Shown: in pieces, positions 30,060 through 43,400 of the stretch
Numbering within the stretch: position 1 is the stretch's first letter
How the letters are laid out: each line of letters begins with the position of its first letter
Made by a program: the position numbers and the translations under genes
Notes under the pieces: generated by a model
What the model was told of the DNA's origin: nothing
The model's input: the letters and a program-made list of their open reading frames with translations, nothing else
Databases searched by the model: none
NCBI RefSeq assembly: GCF_028858725.1
Contig: NC_084768.1
Coordinates: forward strand, 1,905,853-1,969,852
DNA from: Colius striatus
Taxonomy: Eukaryota > Chordata > Aves > Coliiformes > Coliidae
Direction: 5' to 3'
DNA: 64,000 bases

Positions 30060-31525
30060 AAGGGTTGTGCAGGGCACCCGTGTTTTCTTTCTAAGCTGCT
30101 CAGGCGAGACTGAAAAAGCCCGGGTGCAGCCAAGAGAGATTCAGGCGACAGGGTGGACACTGAGGGACACCCGAAAGGCCCCAGCCCCCGGTTTTGCCCT
30201 GGCTGGCTGCCTGGTGCCCATCAAATTGTTCCATCACTCCCTGTGCAGTGATGACTGGAAGGAATTGAGGAAGCATGTTGAAATTACACTTTTGTGGCAG
30301 AGATGGCATTGTATCGGTGGGACACACGGCGGTGTCAGGCTCCTTTCTTTGTGGCTGAGCAGCTGGTTGAGGGTATCTGGGACGTGCCACTGTATCTGGG
30401 AGCTGCAAGAAAGCACGCAGGCAGAGCTTGCCTGCTTTCCTACCAGCTGTCCTGTGGGAGCTATATCCAGAGGCATGAATTTTGCTTGCTTAGGTCACAC
30501 TGAAAATACAGACTGCTCTTACTCAGACACATGTCACTGCATCTGGCAAAAGCGCACTGGTAGACCTTGATTACACTTGTGTGCAGGTCCCTGTGTAGCC
30601 TATTAGCCAGCGCTGATCTACCTTCCTAGCAGCTTTCCTGTGGGAGCTATCTCCAGAGGAGTACATTTTGCCAGCTCGGATCCTACTGAAACTACAGGCT
30701 GCTGCTGCTCAGAAACATGCCACTGCATCTGGAAGCTACATAAAAGCACGTTGGCACACCTTACCTACAGTGGTGGGTAGGTCCCTGGGTAGCCTATCAG
30801 CCAGCACTCTGCTACCTTCCTAGCAATTTTACTGTGGGATCTCTCTGTAGAGGCGTGCCATTTTGTCTGCCCAGATCCAACTCAAAATACAGGCAGCTGC
30901 TGCTCAGAGACATGCCACTGCATCTGGCAGCTATAAGAAAGCACACAGGCAGACCTTGCTGACACTGGTAGGTAGGTCCCCACCTAGCCTATCAGCCAGT
31001 TCTGTGGTACATTCCTAGCAGCTTTCTTGTAGGAGCTCTTTCCAATCCTGTGCTCTTTGCCTACTCAGCTCCTATTGAAAATACAGGCTGTTTCTGCTCA
31101 GAGACATGTCACTGCATCTGGGAGCTACAAGAAAGCACATAAGCAGACCTTTGCTGACACTGCTAGGTAGGTCCCCATGTAGCCTATCAGGCAGTATCGT
31201 GGTACCTTCCTAACAACTTTCCTGTAGGAGCTATTTCCAATTCTGTGCATTTTGCCTGCTTGGTCTCTACTGAAAATACAGGCTGCTGTTAGAAGTTATG
31301 CCACTGCATCTGGGAACTACAAGAAAGCACATAGTCAGACCTTATCTGCACTGGTAGGTAGGTCCCCGTGTAGCCTATCAGCCAGTACTGTGCTACCTTC
31401 GTAACAGCTTTCCTGTGGGAGCTATCTCCAGAGGCAGGCAATTTGCCTGCTCAGCTGCTATTGAAAATACAGGCTGCTGCTGCTCAGACACATGCCACTG
31501 CATCTGGGAGCAACATAGAAACACG
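30060..31525. repeat. ~195-bp satellite array (about 6 clear units)
   Basis: Units recur at about 190-195 bp, each with gtagcctatcagccag, ctaccttcctagcag, gtgggagctat, aaaatacaggctgctg, catgccactgcatctgg and agaaagcac. The clear part is 30400-31520; the first units are diverged. Confidence 0.88.
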
Positions 31526-33905
31526 TGCTGTGCTGTGACACTGCCCAGGTGCAGTTCCCAGATGTGCTGTAATGTAACAGAGAACTGTTGCAGTGCCTAG
31601 ATGTGCTGTGATGTCACAGAGCCCCATTGCAGTGCTCAGATGTGCTATGTCACACAGACCTGTTGCAGTGCCTAGATGTACTGTGACGTTACAGAGCCCC
31701 GTTGCAATGCCCAGATGTTCTTTGATATCACATAGCACTGTAGTAGTGTCCAGATGTGTTGTGACGTAACAAAGTCCCTCTGCAATGCCCACATGTGCTG
31801 CAATGACACATAGCCCTGCTGCAGTGCCCAGAGAAGTTATTTCACAGAGCACTGATTGAGAACCAAGATGTGCTGTAATGTCACAGAGCCCCGTTGCAGT
31901 TCCCAGATGTGCTGTGATGTCACAGAGCACTGTAGTAGTGTCCAGATGTGTTGTGATGTAACAAAGTCCCTCTGCAACGCCCACATGTGCTGCAATGACA
32001 CATAGCCCTGCTGCAGTGCCCAGAGGAGAGGTTATTTCACAGAGCACTGATTGAGAACCAAGATGTGCTGTAATGTCACAGAGCCCCATTGCAGTTCCCA
32101 GATGTGCTGTGACGTCACACAGGTCCGTTGCAGTGCCCAGATGTGCTGTGATGTCTCAGAGCACTGTTTCAGTTCCCACATGTGCTGTGATGTCACACAG
32201 CCCCATAGCAGTGCATAAGTTTTCTGTGATGTCACAGAGCCACCTAGATGCGCTGTGGTGTCAGTGTCCCGCTGCAATGCCCAAATGGGCTGGTCACACA
32301 GCCTGCATGCAGTGCCCAGATGTGCTGTGATGTCACATAGCCCCACTGCAAAGCCCAGATATGCTGGCTGTCACAGAGAACTGTTGCAGTGCCCAAGTGT
32401 GCTGTTGTTTCACAGAGCACCAATTGAGTGCCCAGATATGCTGTAATGTCACCGAGCACTGTTACAGTGCCCAGTTGTGATGTGATTTTGTAGAGCAGTG
32501 TTGCAGTGCCCAGATGCACTGTGATGTCACAGAGAACTGTTGCAGTGCCCACATGTGCTGTAATTTGACACAGTCCCTCTGCAATGTCCACATGTTCTAT
32601 GTCACATGGCCCCGTTGCAGTGCCTAGATGTGCTATGATGTCACAGAGCCCCCTTGCAATGCTCAGATGTCTTGTGATGTCACAGAGCACTCTTGCAGTG
32701 CCCAGATGTGCTATGATGTCACACAGTTCCATTGCAATTCCTAGATGTGCTGTAATGTCACACAGCCCCAGTGAAGTTCCTAGATGTGCTGTGATGTTTC
32801 ACAGCCCTGTTGCAGTGCCCAGATGTGCTTCGATGTCACAGGGAGCTGTGGCAGTGCTAGATGTGCCACAGTGTCACAGAGTTTCACTGCAATGCCCAAA
32901 TGTGCTGGGATGTCACATATCTCAGATGCAGTTCCCACATGTGCTGTGATCCCACATAGCCCTGTTGCAGTGCCCAGATGTGCTGTGATGTCACACAGCC
33001 CCATTGCAAAGCCCAGATATTCTGTGATGTCATAGAGCACTGTTGCAGTTCCCAGATGTGCTCTGATGTCACATAGCCTGGATATAGCTTACAGATGTGC
33101 TGTGATGTGACACTGCCCCTCAGCAATGACCACATGTGCTGTGATGTCACATCACTCCATTGAAGTGCCAAGATGTGCTTTCATGTCACAGAGCACTGTT
33201 GCAGTGCCCAGATGTGCTGTGATGTCACACAGCTCTGTTATAGTGCCTAGATGTACTGTGATGTCCAGAGAGCCCCTTGGTATGCCCAGATGTTTTGTGC
33301 TGTCACGAAGCACTGTTGCAGTGTCCAGGTGTGCTGTGGTGTCACAGAGAACTGTTGCAGTGCTCACATGAGCGGTGGTGTCATAGAGCACTGTAGCAGT
33401 GCCCAGATGTGATGTGATGTGATGTGATGTGACACAGCCCCTTTGTAATGCTCACATGTGCTGTGATGTCACACAGACCCGTTGCAGTGCTCAGATGGGC
33501 TGTGTTGTCACAGAGCATTGTTGCAGTGCCCAAATATACTGTGATGTCACAGAGCACTCTTGCAGTGCCTAGATGTGCTATTTTGTCATAGAGTCCCACT
33601 GCAGTTCCCAGATGTGCTGTGATGTCACATGGCCCTGTTTCAGTGCCCACATGTGCTCTGATGTCACAGAGCACTGCAGCAGTGCCCAGGTGGGCTGTGA
33701 TGTCTCAGAGCACTGTTGCAGTGGCCATATGAGCTGTGATGTCACACAGCCCCGTTGCAGTGTTCAGATGTGCTGTGATGTCATAGACAATTGTTGCAGT
33801 TCCCAGATGTGCTGTACTGTCTCAGAGCACTGTTGCACTTGCCAGATGTGCTGTGATGTTAACACAGCCCTGTTGCAATGTCCGGATGTGCAGTGTTGTA
33901 AAGAT
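31526..33905. repeat. 39-bp satellite array (about 60 units)
   Basis: The unit is a 39-bp sequence whose core is GCTGTGATGTCACA followed by GAGCACTGTTGCAGTGCCCA. As 39 is a multiple of three, long cysteine-rich frames appear on both strands; these are repeat artefacts. Most units carry TGATGTCA, close to a CRE, and at least one carries TGACGTCA. Confidence 0.93.
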
Positions 33906-34566
33906 GCAGGTAATGCTCATCCAAAGATGTAGAGAACCTAGGAAATGCAGGTACAAAGACCAACATGGGCAAGAGTAACCAGCAAGGTTGACTCTAAGCT
34001 GCCCTTCCTTTGCTAGCTACTTCCTTATATGGTGCTCTGTCCATGTGATCACACAGGGCTTAATTGATTAACACACAGCACTTGTTCCTAATAATTGGGA
34101 GTAGCTTGCCAGCTCCATCAACTTGTCCCTGCCATCTTTATTCACACTGAGGAAGTATCTGGCTGGTCCAAGTCATTTTCATATCCACAGTTCCCCTGTT
34201 TCCCTTTTTGGACCAGCCAGCCTTTACCAACACATTTCAGAATCAAAAGTACATCAAGAAAACAGAATTATTTTTACCCATGGCTATGAGTTTACAACAA
34301 AAGATCAATAACAGCTACATGGCTGAATAATAGAACATAAAAGTCCACTTTATAAACTCAAAATGAACACAATCTAGTCCGTGTTGCTGGAAGGAACTCG
34401 TGCTGGCGAGAAAGGGTGAGCTTCCTGCACCTCAACTGATGTTTTTCACTTTTCAATTGCAGTTTCAGATGTTTTTTAGCATGCTTATTAGGCTGTGGGA
34501 AATATCTTCTTCATCTATGCACACACACTGCTTTTGCTCCCGTGTTCCCATTGGCAGTCTTGTTCT
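33906..34566. other. Unassigned sequence left of the betaretrovirus-like ERV
   Basis: May contain a decayed LTR or 3' part of the ERV (a minus-strand AATAAA lies near 34137-34142), but no LTR ends or env motifs could be fixed. Confidence 0.3.
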
Positions 34567-34837
34567 TTAGTTCTCCTGATGAGATACAGATTGCTTGAGG
34601 AATTTGCAACAACATGCATGGCGCCACAGTTCACAGGTTTTACATTTGATGAGGTGTCGGATTGAGGGTGGATCAATTGGTTTTTTCCTCAGGGTTGCTT
34701 TTTCCATTGTTCTTACAGCCATGCAGTCCTTTTGGTTGATATGGCTCGATCTACTTTGCTGGAATCCACCGTGGACCTTCATCTGAAACAACACAAGCGC
34801 AGCCTCTTCCCCATGTTAACAGATCCTCAGGTCCTTG

Positions 34838-35640
34838 TCACTGTCCAGCAGTGGGGTTCTTATGCCAAACATTACGTTTATTAGTAAAATACAGATCCCA
34901 GCTCATTTGGGCAAAGTGTGTTAATGCCGGTGGTTCATTCTGGTTTGACACAATTCTTAGATGATTCATCATATAAACGGCCTTCACTAGTCTGTCTTGA
35001 GCGCTCCTCTTCCCCCATTTTTTTGTTTCTCTATCAGCCCCTTTAGAGCTTGGTGAGTACGTTCGATCGTGGCTTGACCAGCAGAGTTCCCTGGGATCCC
35101 AGTAGTGTGTTTGACACCCCATAAGTTCAGAAACTCACATGTTCTACTGGCTCTATATCCCCAGCCATTGTCAGTTTCTGTCTCTCAGGGAATGCCAAGG
35201 ACTGCGAAACATCTCCTCCAATGTCTTATCTCGAGCACTGTCCCTCGTTAGGGCTATGGCCCAAACCAACGCTGAAAAGGTATCAATGTAGTTGTTTAAA
35301 GTGTCCAAAAGGAACATAGACTGTGATATCAGGCTGCCATATTCCTAATGGCGCCAGACTCCTGGGATTGACTCCTATACTTAGGCAGATTTGATTCTGG
35401 CATGCAGGGCATGTGGAAACAATACTCTGAGCATCTGATTACGGTCGGGCCAAACTGCTTTGCCAGCATCTTTGCACCTTGATGAAAAAAGTCATGTGAA
35501 CTACAGGCTGAAGAAAATCTGTCAATCATCAGCCCCATAGGTATCAATAAAGAGCTGCAACTATCTTATCAACAATTTTGTTGCCTTTTGATAACCCACC
35601 TTTTAATCCCGAATGGCTTTGAATATGTCCAATATAATAG
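34838..35640 (-). pseudogene. pol: ERV integrase remnant
   Basis: Broken frames contain the region around the third catalytic acidic residue (GIPGNSAGQATIER type) and a C-terminal DNA-binding part. Upstream pieces near 35330-35550 hold zinc-domain-like remnants. Several stops and shifts are present. Confidence 0.65.
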
Positions 35641-35723
35641 GCAGTTCGACGTTCATCTATCCAATGCCAGAGCCATACGAACAAGTTATACAGATTCTGA
35701 TTAGAGATTTCTTTCAGTAATGG

Positions 35724-36223
35724 TCACTCTAAACAAGTGACGGCATCAACCACATATAGTGAGTCCGAGATGATGTTTAATGGGACGTCTGGCCACTTCT
35801 CTAAAGCTGTAACCACAGCCACTAACTCCAACAGTTGGACTGAGCTGCCTGGGGAGTGAACAGTTCGGTTTTGCCATTGTCCATTCTCCCACCAAACCAC
35901 TCCTGCTTTGGCTTGTGCCTTACTTGTGTCAGTGAACACAGTCAGGCCGGTAACATGTGCTGTTGATCTCACTGGCCCATCTTCCATTTGAAATTTAACA
36001 GAAAACAATTTATGGGCCGGATAATGATTATTTGTAGTCCCTGGATGAGACAACAAGGCCACTGTAATTCATCAGACTGCTGCAGTGCCCAGGTCAAGAA
36101 CTCATCTGTGAGAGGAACGAAAATGATGTCTGCCTCAATCCCTGCTGTTGCCAGCAGACGTTTCCTGCCCTTAACTATTATTTTCACAATGGCCTCTGGT
36201 CTCGTGGTGATTGTTTTTGGCAA
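35724..36223 (-). pseudogene. pol: ERV RNase H and RT-connection remnant
   Basis: Contains the RNase H motifs FTDTS, the glutamate region QLLELVAVVTAL and SDSLYV, spread over two overlapping frames. Confidence 0.75.
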
Positions 36224-36567
36224 ATTCTATGGCAAAAACATCTGCTCCAGGATGCTCAATGGGTCTCTCGCTCCTGAATCCCATTGCATCAAGAGTGCCA
36301 TTCCATGCTGGTTTGGACTGATCACAGCAATGTTAATAGACAAGTTGGGACATATCAGTGACTGTAGTTGTTGACTATTTTGTTTCCTATTTTTTCTATC
36401 ACCTGTTTTTGCTCCCGGCACAGTTTCCGCGCACTGTCAGCCTCTACCGGCCCTAAAGCAAAGGCGTTAGTGGCACAAGACCCTCATTCGTGACACCACA
36501 TGTGGTTCATGCCCATTGGATATCACCTGTCAGCTTCTGAACGTCTGTTAAATGAGCAATTTCTGTT

Positions 36568-37240
36568 TTAATTGCCACCTTCTGAGGATAAATGCATGCC
36601 CTGGTGATAATATGACCTAAATATTTCCAAGAGGCGTGTACTTGTAGTTTTCTTGTACTTGTACTCTTGTACCTTACTTGTAGCGATCACTGACCCGGAG
36701 ATGCCCAACTGTTGCTTCACTTCTCCCTGTATTTGATGCTGATCCAGATCTTTTCCTGCAGTTAGTATGTCATCCATATACTGGTAAAATAAGACAGAAG
36801 GGTATTGTTTGCGTAGTGGTGCCAGGTCCCAGGCAACATATGTTTCACAAATAGTTGGAGAGTTCATCATTCCCAGAGGTAAAACTGCCCATTGGTACCA
36901 TTTTGCCAGTTCTTGTTTGTTAATAGATGGTTGTGTAAAGGCAAACTTCTCACTGCTGTCCTCACGTAGAGGAATTGTGAGAAAACAATCCTTTAGGACG
37001 ATGACTAATAGGGGCCACTCTTCCAGAATCACTGCAGGAAAGGGTAATCCTGGCTGTGAAGCACCCATTTCCTGCATTACTGCATCAACAGCTCTTAAAT
37101 CATGTCACAATTATAATTTTCCTGATTTTTTAGGGATAGTAAAAATCGGTGTGTTCCAGGGACCAGTAGATGGCTTAATATGTCCTTTTTCTTACTTAAT
37201 ATATCCTTTTTCTAACTTAATATGTCCTTTTTCTAATTCA
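36568..37240 (-). pseudogene. pol: ERV reverse transcriptase remnant
   Basis: Contains LPLGMMNSPTICE and the catalytic YMDD (36780-36769), the betaretroviral type. The fingers region upstream is broken by stops near 37080-37240. Confidence 0.82.
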
Positions 37241-37555
37241 TGAACTCATGAATCTGGGCAGGCTTGTCTTTACTCAGCTGCCATTGATCAACCCGAATTG
37301 GTTTGTCTGTGAGCCAGGTTAACTTTGGGATTGGTTGCTCATCAATAGCCACCACTAAACATTTCCATCTATCAAATGAAAGCCCATTTGGCTTAAGGTG
37401 TCTCTACCCAAAAGCCAGACTGAAGTGTTGATCACACAGGGTCTAATTTGCACACATCTATTTTCTTCACCCTGTATCCATACCAAAATTAGGTCTCTGC
37501 TAGGTTTGGTCATCTGTGTGCCTCCTACTCCAACAACAGGGGTCTCTTAAAGTCC

Positions 37556-38070
37556 CTAAAGGCCAGCTTTCTGGCCAGTAGGATAACGGAACAACGGTTG
37601 CGTCTGCTCCTGTATCCAGTAACGCATTTGTTCACCGTTTGAATGTTGTAATACGGCCGTCTGCGTGGCCTTTGCCTGCGAAAGTGGCATTGCCAGTCTT
37701 ACTTCAGGTATACTGGTGGATCCAAAACCACCATCTCGATGCTCTCCAACACCTGTGAGTGGAACTTTAGCCGGGAAGGGAACTAGCTGAGCTATCCTAG
37801 TTCCTTTATGTGTATAAACTGGTGGCTGCCAAACTTTAACCATGATTCCAATATTTCCTCGATAATCTGCATCAATAACACCGGGGAGCATGAAAACACC
37901 TTGTCAAGAGGCCAATGACCATCCTAACAGCAGAGCACTTAAGCCATAACCCATGGGTCCATGAGCATTGGATGGGATAACTGTTACATCTGTAGATGGT
38001 TACATCTACTGCTGTTTCCACATCCACTCCTGCGCTTCCTGCAGTGGCTGATCTGAGGCCATCCAGGCAG
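37556..38070 (-). pseudogene. ERV dUTPase and protease remnant
   Basis: Four dUTPase motifs are recognisable: SAGVDVET, PGVIDADYRGN, RIAQLVPF and HRDGGFGST, the first in a different frame from the rest. A retroviral protease active site (LLDTGADAT) follows at about 37616-37602 in another frame. dUTPase placed before protease is typical of betaretroviruses. Confidence 0.78.
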
Positions 38071-39951
38071 CCACTGGTGTCAAAGGGCATTTCTGTGTCA
38101 TCGCATTCGCCCTTTCTGCGCTTGTTGATCCATTTCCCTTTGGCGTGTTGTGTCTGGCCACTCGAGAGCAGCACTCAGTGGCTCTATGTCCAAACTTGCC
38201 ATGGTTATAGAAATTGCCATTGAATCTGCCATTGGACCTTGGTATTCTAGTCGAGTTCTTTGTCCATACCAGTGGTCTAGAAGGACATTGGTTTTTCACA
38301 TGTCCCAATTTTCCACAATTGAAGCATTTCAGCCTCCAATTTCCTTTGTCCTGTCGAACTAATGGTTTTAATGCCGTTGCCATAGCTTCAGCTAGATGTA
38401 CCAATGATCCTACTCGAGGGCAGGCTTCTATCACGTCCACCAAAGTTGCAGTCCACAAGAGGGCCTGCAGGATCTTCTTACAATCATGATGAGCATTAGT
38501 AACTGCCAAGTGCAGTCCCATTTCAGCTTTTACTTCAGCCAACATATTTGGAATGTGACCCAGAGCTGCTCTTAAACGGTCTAAAAAAAGTCATAAAATG
38601 TTCATCAGGCTTTTGTATGATGGTTGTGTATGAGGGTACTGGCACCCCCATGTCAGGGACGGCCTTAAACGCCCGATGAGCCAGTGTCTGCGTTTGTTGT
38701 AAAATAGCTCCATGCGGTCGAGCTTGTACCCGAGGGTCAGCAAACGGTCCTTTTCCCAACATCATATCAGCTGTGACCATTCGTCACGGATCTCCCTGCT
38801 GTGAATCCATATTTTCTACTACTGCCACATCTACTCTTTCCCATTCAGACTCCCACAGTAATACCTGAGTGGGCTTCAGGAAGGTTTCTGCTAGCTTCTG
38901 GCAGTCAAATGGAGTCAGTAATCTGCTGGTGAAAATGTGATCTAACAATGTTTGGACACGGTTTGAATATGGTTGGTCAAACCATATTGCATCACGGCTT
39001 TCTGGCCTTCCCTTACCAACTTCCAATCCAAAGGTGCCCATTGTCGTTGCACAGGATTATTACCTATTGTTATTACTAGAAAGGCTTGTGGGAATGAATT
39101 CTCCTTCAATTACTGCATCACGTATGAGGCCTCTCCATTTCTTAGCCAGATCATAGTCATCCGGCCGGGGGTCTCTGACCACCTGTGGGGGTGCAACTTT
39201 AACCTCTGGTTTGGTTAATTTGTTAAGACACGTCAACAGTTGATTAGTTGTTACTTTTGGGTTGTCTATCAATTCATCTAGGCAGGTCAACATCTGTTTC
39301 ATCTCTTCCCCATGTCTTATCAATTCCTTCAGCAAAAGCTCTCTATGTTGATCTTCCCCTTCACTAGATGTTGGGGGTGATGACAGAAGAGGAATACACT
39401 CAGGGATTGATGAGCTCAGGGGCAATGGCAGATCTGTAGTGTCATGGGCAAACTGTAACTTTCTGGCAGGTGCTCCCTCAGGCATGGCGGCAGGATGGGA
39501 TGGGGCAGAACAGGGAAGGGTGGGTGGGAGGGGAGGAGAAACAGTACACACATTTGGCTCCTGGGACAGTGACCTAGGGGGTTCTGGGAGGGGTGGGCTC
39601 CATACTTTCCTCCTCTAGAGGTGCAGCCAATGGTACTACAACGTTATCACCTCCAAAGAACCTCTTGGAATTTTCTTCTAAAGGTGGAGTCGATGGTACG
39701 ATAAAGTCATCACCTCGAAAGAACCTCTGAGTGTCTACTGGGAACGCAGATGGTACAGCATTTTCTGCTTTCATGGCAGCAGCTGCAGCACGCTCAGCTT
39801 CTAGCTGTTGTAGAATGGATGATACCAGTTTACACAGGCCAATGGCATCATTCAACGAGTCTCCCAGCTTTTCCCAATGTCCCATTTCATATACGTCCTG
39901 TGGGGAGGTGAAGAAACCTACATCCCGTCCCCATCTTACAAATCTTCGCAA
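38006..39951 (-). pseudogene. gag: ERV gag remnant
   Basis: From the 5' side: a matrix-like frame (39951-39574), a linker (39551-39060), capsid pieces (39041-38535) and nucleocapsid (38545-38006). One zinc knuckle CFNCGKLGHVKNQC is intact; the second has lost its first two cysteines. Frames are joined only through shifts. Confidence 0.8.
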
Positions 39952-40189
39952 AATCTCACTTTCATAGTTTAATCCTTTCTCAGAAAGAACATGCTGTCAA
40001 TTGAGTTTTGCGCTCACTTCTCACCTTCCCCTGCACACAGGGGCTTTGGGAGAAGCTCTGCCCAGATCAATCCCCCGGCCACACCATGAACCGCTGCAGC
40101 AGCCCCCGGGCAGCACTCAGCCTCCAAACCCCTGACACCGAGCCCCCCACAGGCACAGAGCAGAGCTGCTCCAGCACCACAGCAGTGAA

Positions 40190-40440
40190 GTTTCTCCTCC
40201 TGTAACAGTGGCACTTCTTGTGTTCCAGCCTGTGCCCATCATCCCTTGTCCTGCCACTTTCACAAAACAAAGCCTGGCCCCATCCTCTGGACACCCACCC
40301 TTTAGCCATTTATCACCACTGATACGGTCCTTTGTCAGCCTCCTGTTCTCCAGGCTAAACAGCCCCAGGTCCCACAGTCTTTCATCCTCACAGAGATGTT
40401 CAGTCCCCTCAGCTTCGAGCTGGCACAGACACTGCACATT
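40190..40440 (-). mobile_element. Divergent CR1 fragment
   Basis: On the minus strand it reads LWDLGLFSLENRRLTKDRI and related CR1 ORF2 pieces, decayed. Confidence 0.7.
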
Positions 40441-40444
40441 TTGA

Positions 40445-43400
40445 TTGTTATGAAGTCAAAAGGCAGAATATCTAACAAAAATGGTCACACGTGCTCATGG
40501 GGCAAAAATATGGGAAACAGGAGGATGTCTGAACCCGCCATCTGTTAGTTAAGAGCCCCTGATTCAGGAGCTGTTACAGAAGATTCATCTGCCAAAACTA
40601 GTGGGGAACCCCATCAGAGTAGAATCCAGAAGGCAATAAATTGGCTGAGCTTCTGAAAGCTCAAAAGGGCCAGGAGGGACAGCAGATTAGTCCTTTGCAT
40701 CAAGTAATCACCCACAAAATTATTGGCCAATAGCTTTTTCAAAATAACTGGGGTATCTTTGAATCATCAGAGGGATGTTTTCGAGGTGGCCAAAGGCCTT
40801 TCCCTGCTGCACCAACAAAGCCAGGGAAGTGAGTAAAATCCTGTTAATTATCCCGAGGTTTGTTGTTCTTTAGGCAATATCCTGAGACAGAGGAACACAT
40901 CTGGTTGCTAAAGTTATACAAGTAAGCAGAGGTTTAGCTACAAGGTAAGAACCCCGCACCCCCAGCAAGTCACAAGCAAGCGGGACAAAGAAAACATGAA
41001 CTATACAATTAAATGACAAATGGGAACACTCCATCAGGAAACAGCTGTGACTGGAGCACAAGCACTACCTTGGACAGGACAGAATTAGAATGCAACGCCA
41101 CGGTATAAACAGTCATCTAAACTCTGTATGAGTTCTTATAGGAAAAGCCCTCCCAGCCCCACACCTGCCAGGGACAAACTGTGCTAGAAAGAGCCTGGAA
41201 AAGCTACAAAATACCCAGCAACAGGTACAGGATCTACATCCCACGGAATAGGATACACCCACACAACCCTACTGGCCTGGATCTCTGTGAAGCTGTAACA
41301 CACAGAACCTTTGCCAGAGAGGTGAAAAGGAGTATTCCAAATTCTCAGCACTATGTGTGGAGCCAAAGTCCCCAGCCTCGTGGAAATTGTTGTGCTTTAG
41401 GCCCATCCAGGGGTAAAAGACCACGGTTAGACTGAGTACCACAGACCTGGAGACTCCCGAAGGACAGAGAGGGCTTAACTGCCACTTATGGTCTGGGATA
41501 AAGCAGGGCAGGCTACTCAGCCTGGGGAACAACAGGGAACTTGATTGAATCCGCCTCCAATCAAAACATAACAAACAGAAATATCCAAGGGAAAAACACC
41601 CCAGAGTGGGGCAAATGTTGGAAGCACAGCCAGCCCTTTAAGATCCCCTTCCCTTCCCCTTCCCCTGCTCTCTTCCCTGCCGCCTTCTGCCATTGCCTCC
41701 TCTCTGCACAGTCAGTGTCGGGGGCAGGGAACTGGTGGGGACAGAGACTAAAGTGGGGTGTGGAGGAAAAAATCAAAAAAAGACAGAAGGGAAAAAGAAG
41801 AAGGCATCAGAAGAACATCTTAAAAGTGACAGGCTTTTAGGGAAATAAAGGGGGAAATTCTGGAACTGGACAGCAGAGTAAAACATGCAAAAGAAATAAA
41901 AATAAGAGCACTAAGGAAAGAAAAAGAAAGAAAATCAGGAATCAAAATTCGGCATAGAAAGGAAGTTCAGAAACTGAAGAGCCTACCAATGAACTGATTG
42001 GGGAAATAAAGGGAAAAATAGGAAATAAAGACAGCAAACTGAAAGATGTAAAAAGGGAGTTTCGAGGGAGTACTAAGGAAAAGTGAAAAATAATGAAATT
42101 AAGACTGTGAAAGAGAGACAGACAACCAGACACAAGGATGCAGCGACAGGACACCAGGCAGAGCTGGCAGAATAACAAGCTCTGTGGAGCCATAAGGGCA
42201 GGTTGGTGAGCAGAGTGAGAGGGAGGAAGGCAAGCGGGCAGGTTGGTGAGCAGAGTGAGAGGGAGGAAGGCAAGCGGGCAGGTGTCTGGAGAAGAATGGC
42301 AGAGACTGACCAGGATGAGAGGATGCTCGACTCATCGCAGCTCCAGGTGCCAGCAGGAGGCCGTCACTGCCCCAGCTCGCCTCTGCCTCTGCCCCTTCCC
42401 CCTCCAGGGCGCCCGTCCCTCCCGCTCCCCTTGAGCTGCAGCAGCGGATGTCTCAATGCTCCTCATCTGCCAGGGTTCCTCCACAAAGTGGAGCTGAAAG
42501 GCTCAGTGCCCAAACCCAGCAGGACAGAGGCAGAAGAGGGAAAGGAAAAGCAGGAGGATGGGCAGAAGCACAGCGAGATGTGGGACGCTGCTAAAAAATG
42601 GATACTGGGAATATAAAGGGGCAGGGAGCAGAACAATGGGGTAGATCAAAGAGAGAAGATAGACTGAGCAAAAAAACAACAGGGACAGGAAGGATTCATA
42701 AGAGAGACAAGGAGTGGGACAAAGTGGCAGAAGGGACCAGCAGCACAGTTAACAAGAGGGAAAGAAATGAAGTGGTGGGGAAAAGAAACAGACAAGAAAC
42801 AAAATAGAAGCAAAAGTGACTTGTTATGGGACAGGGAGTGGAGAGTAAAAAATCAGAGATGGGGAGACAGATTGGGGGAAACACTGAGGGACACAGAAAG
42901 AAAAATTCTACAGGATGCAAGAATCACAGACAAGCACTAAAAATTCACAGAGCTGCCTAGACAGATATCTAAAAGTGATGGTATACAAGGAAGATGGGGA
43001 AGAACTCAAAATTAGGTCAGACAGTGGAAAAGATAGCAAGGAAATGCAAAAAGCAACTGGGTTCAAGAAACATATGCAAGGATTTAAGAAATAGGGCTGG
43101 AGAGCTAGAAAGCAAGCTTCCAGGAGTGATGGGCTACAGGAAACACAAGCTTCAGCAAGAGCTGAAAAATAGGGACAGGGAGCCTGAGAGAAGGAAACTG
43201 GCGAGTTGTCCTCTGCTTGCTGCCAGGTGCCCTCCAGCTGCTCTATCCCTTCCACTCCTCAACAAAACAAGGAGGGGGAAATACAAAGGAAATACTTGTG
43301 GGTCAAGACAGGGACAAAGAGATCACTCACAGAGTACTGTCACAGGCAAAAGACACTCAATTTGGAGAAATTAATGTACTGTTGGTGAAAACCAGAGGAG

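Larger units (their letters stand above)
34567..39960 (-). mobile_element. Decayed betaretrovirus-like endogenous retrovirus
   Basis: Minus-strand order gag, dUTPase, protease, RT, RNase H, integrase, as in betaretroviruses and related avian class II ERVs. Every region is broken by frameshifts or stops. No LTR or target-site duplication could be identified. Confidence 0.88.

Noticed and set aside
31526-33905. CRISPR-like array
   Set aside because: Repeats are contiguous and diverged with no unique spacers, and the genome is a bird; this is a satellite.
31484-33932. Cysteine-rich repeat proteins on both strands
   Set aside because: They arise from the 39-bp satellite, whose unit length keeps all frames in register; no start context, splice or conservation signal.
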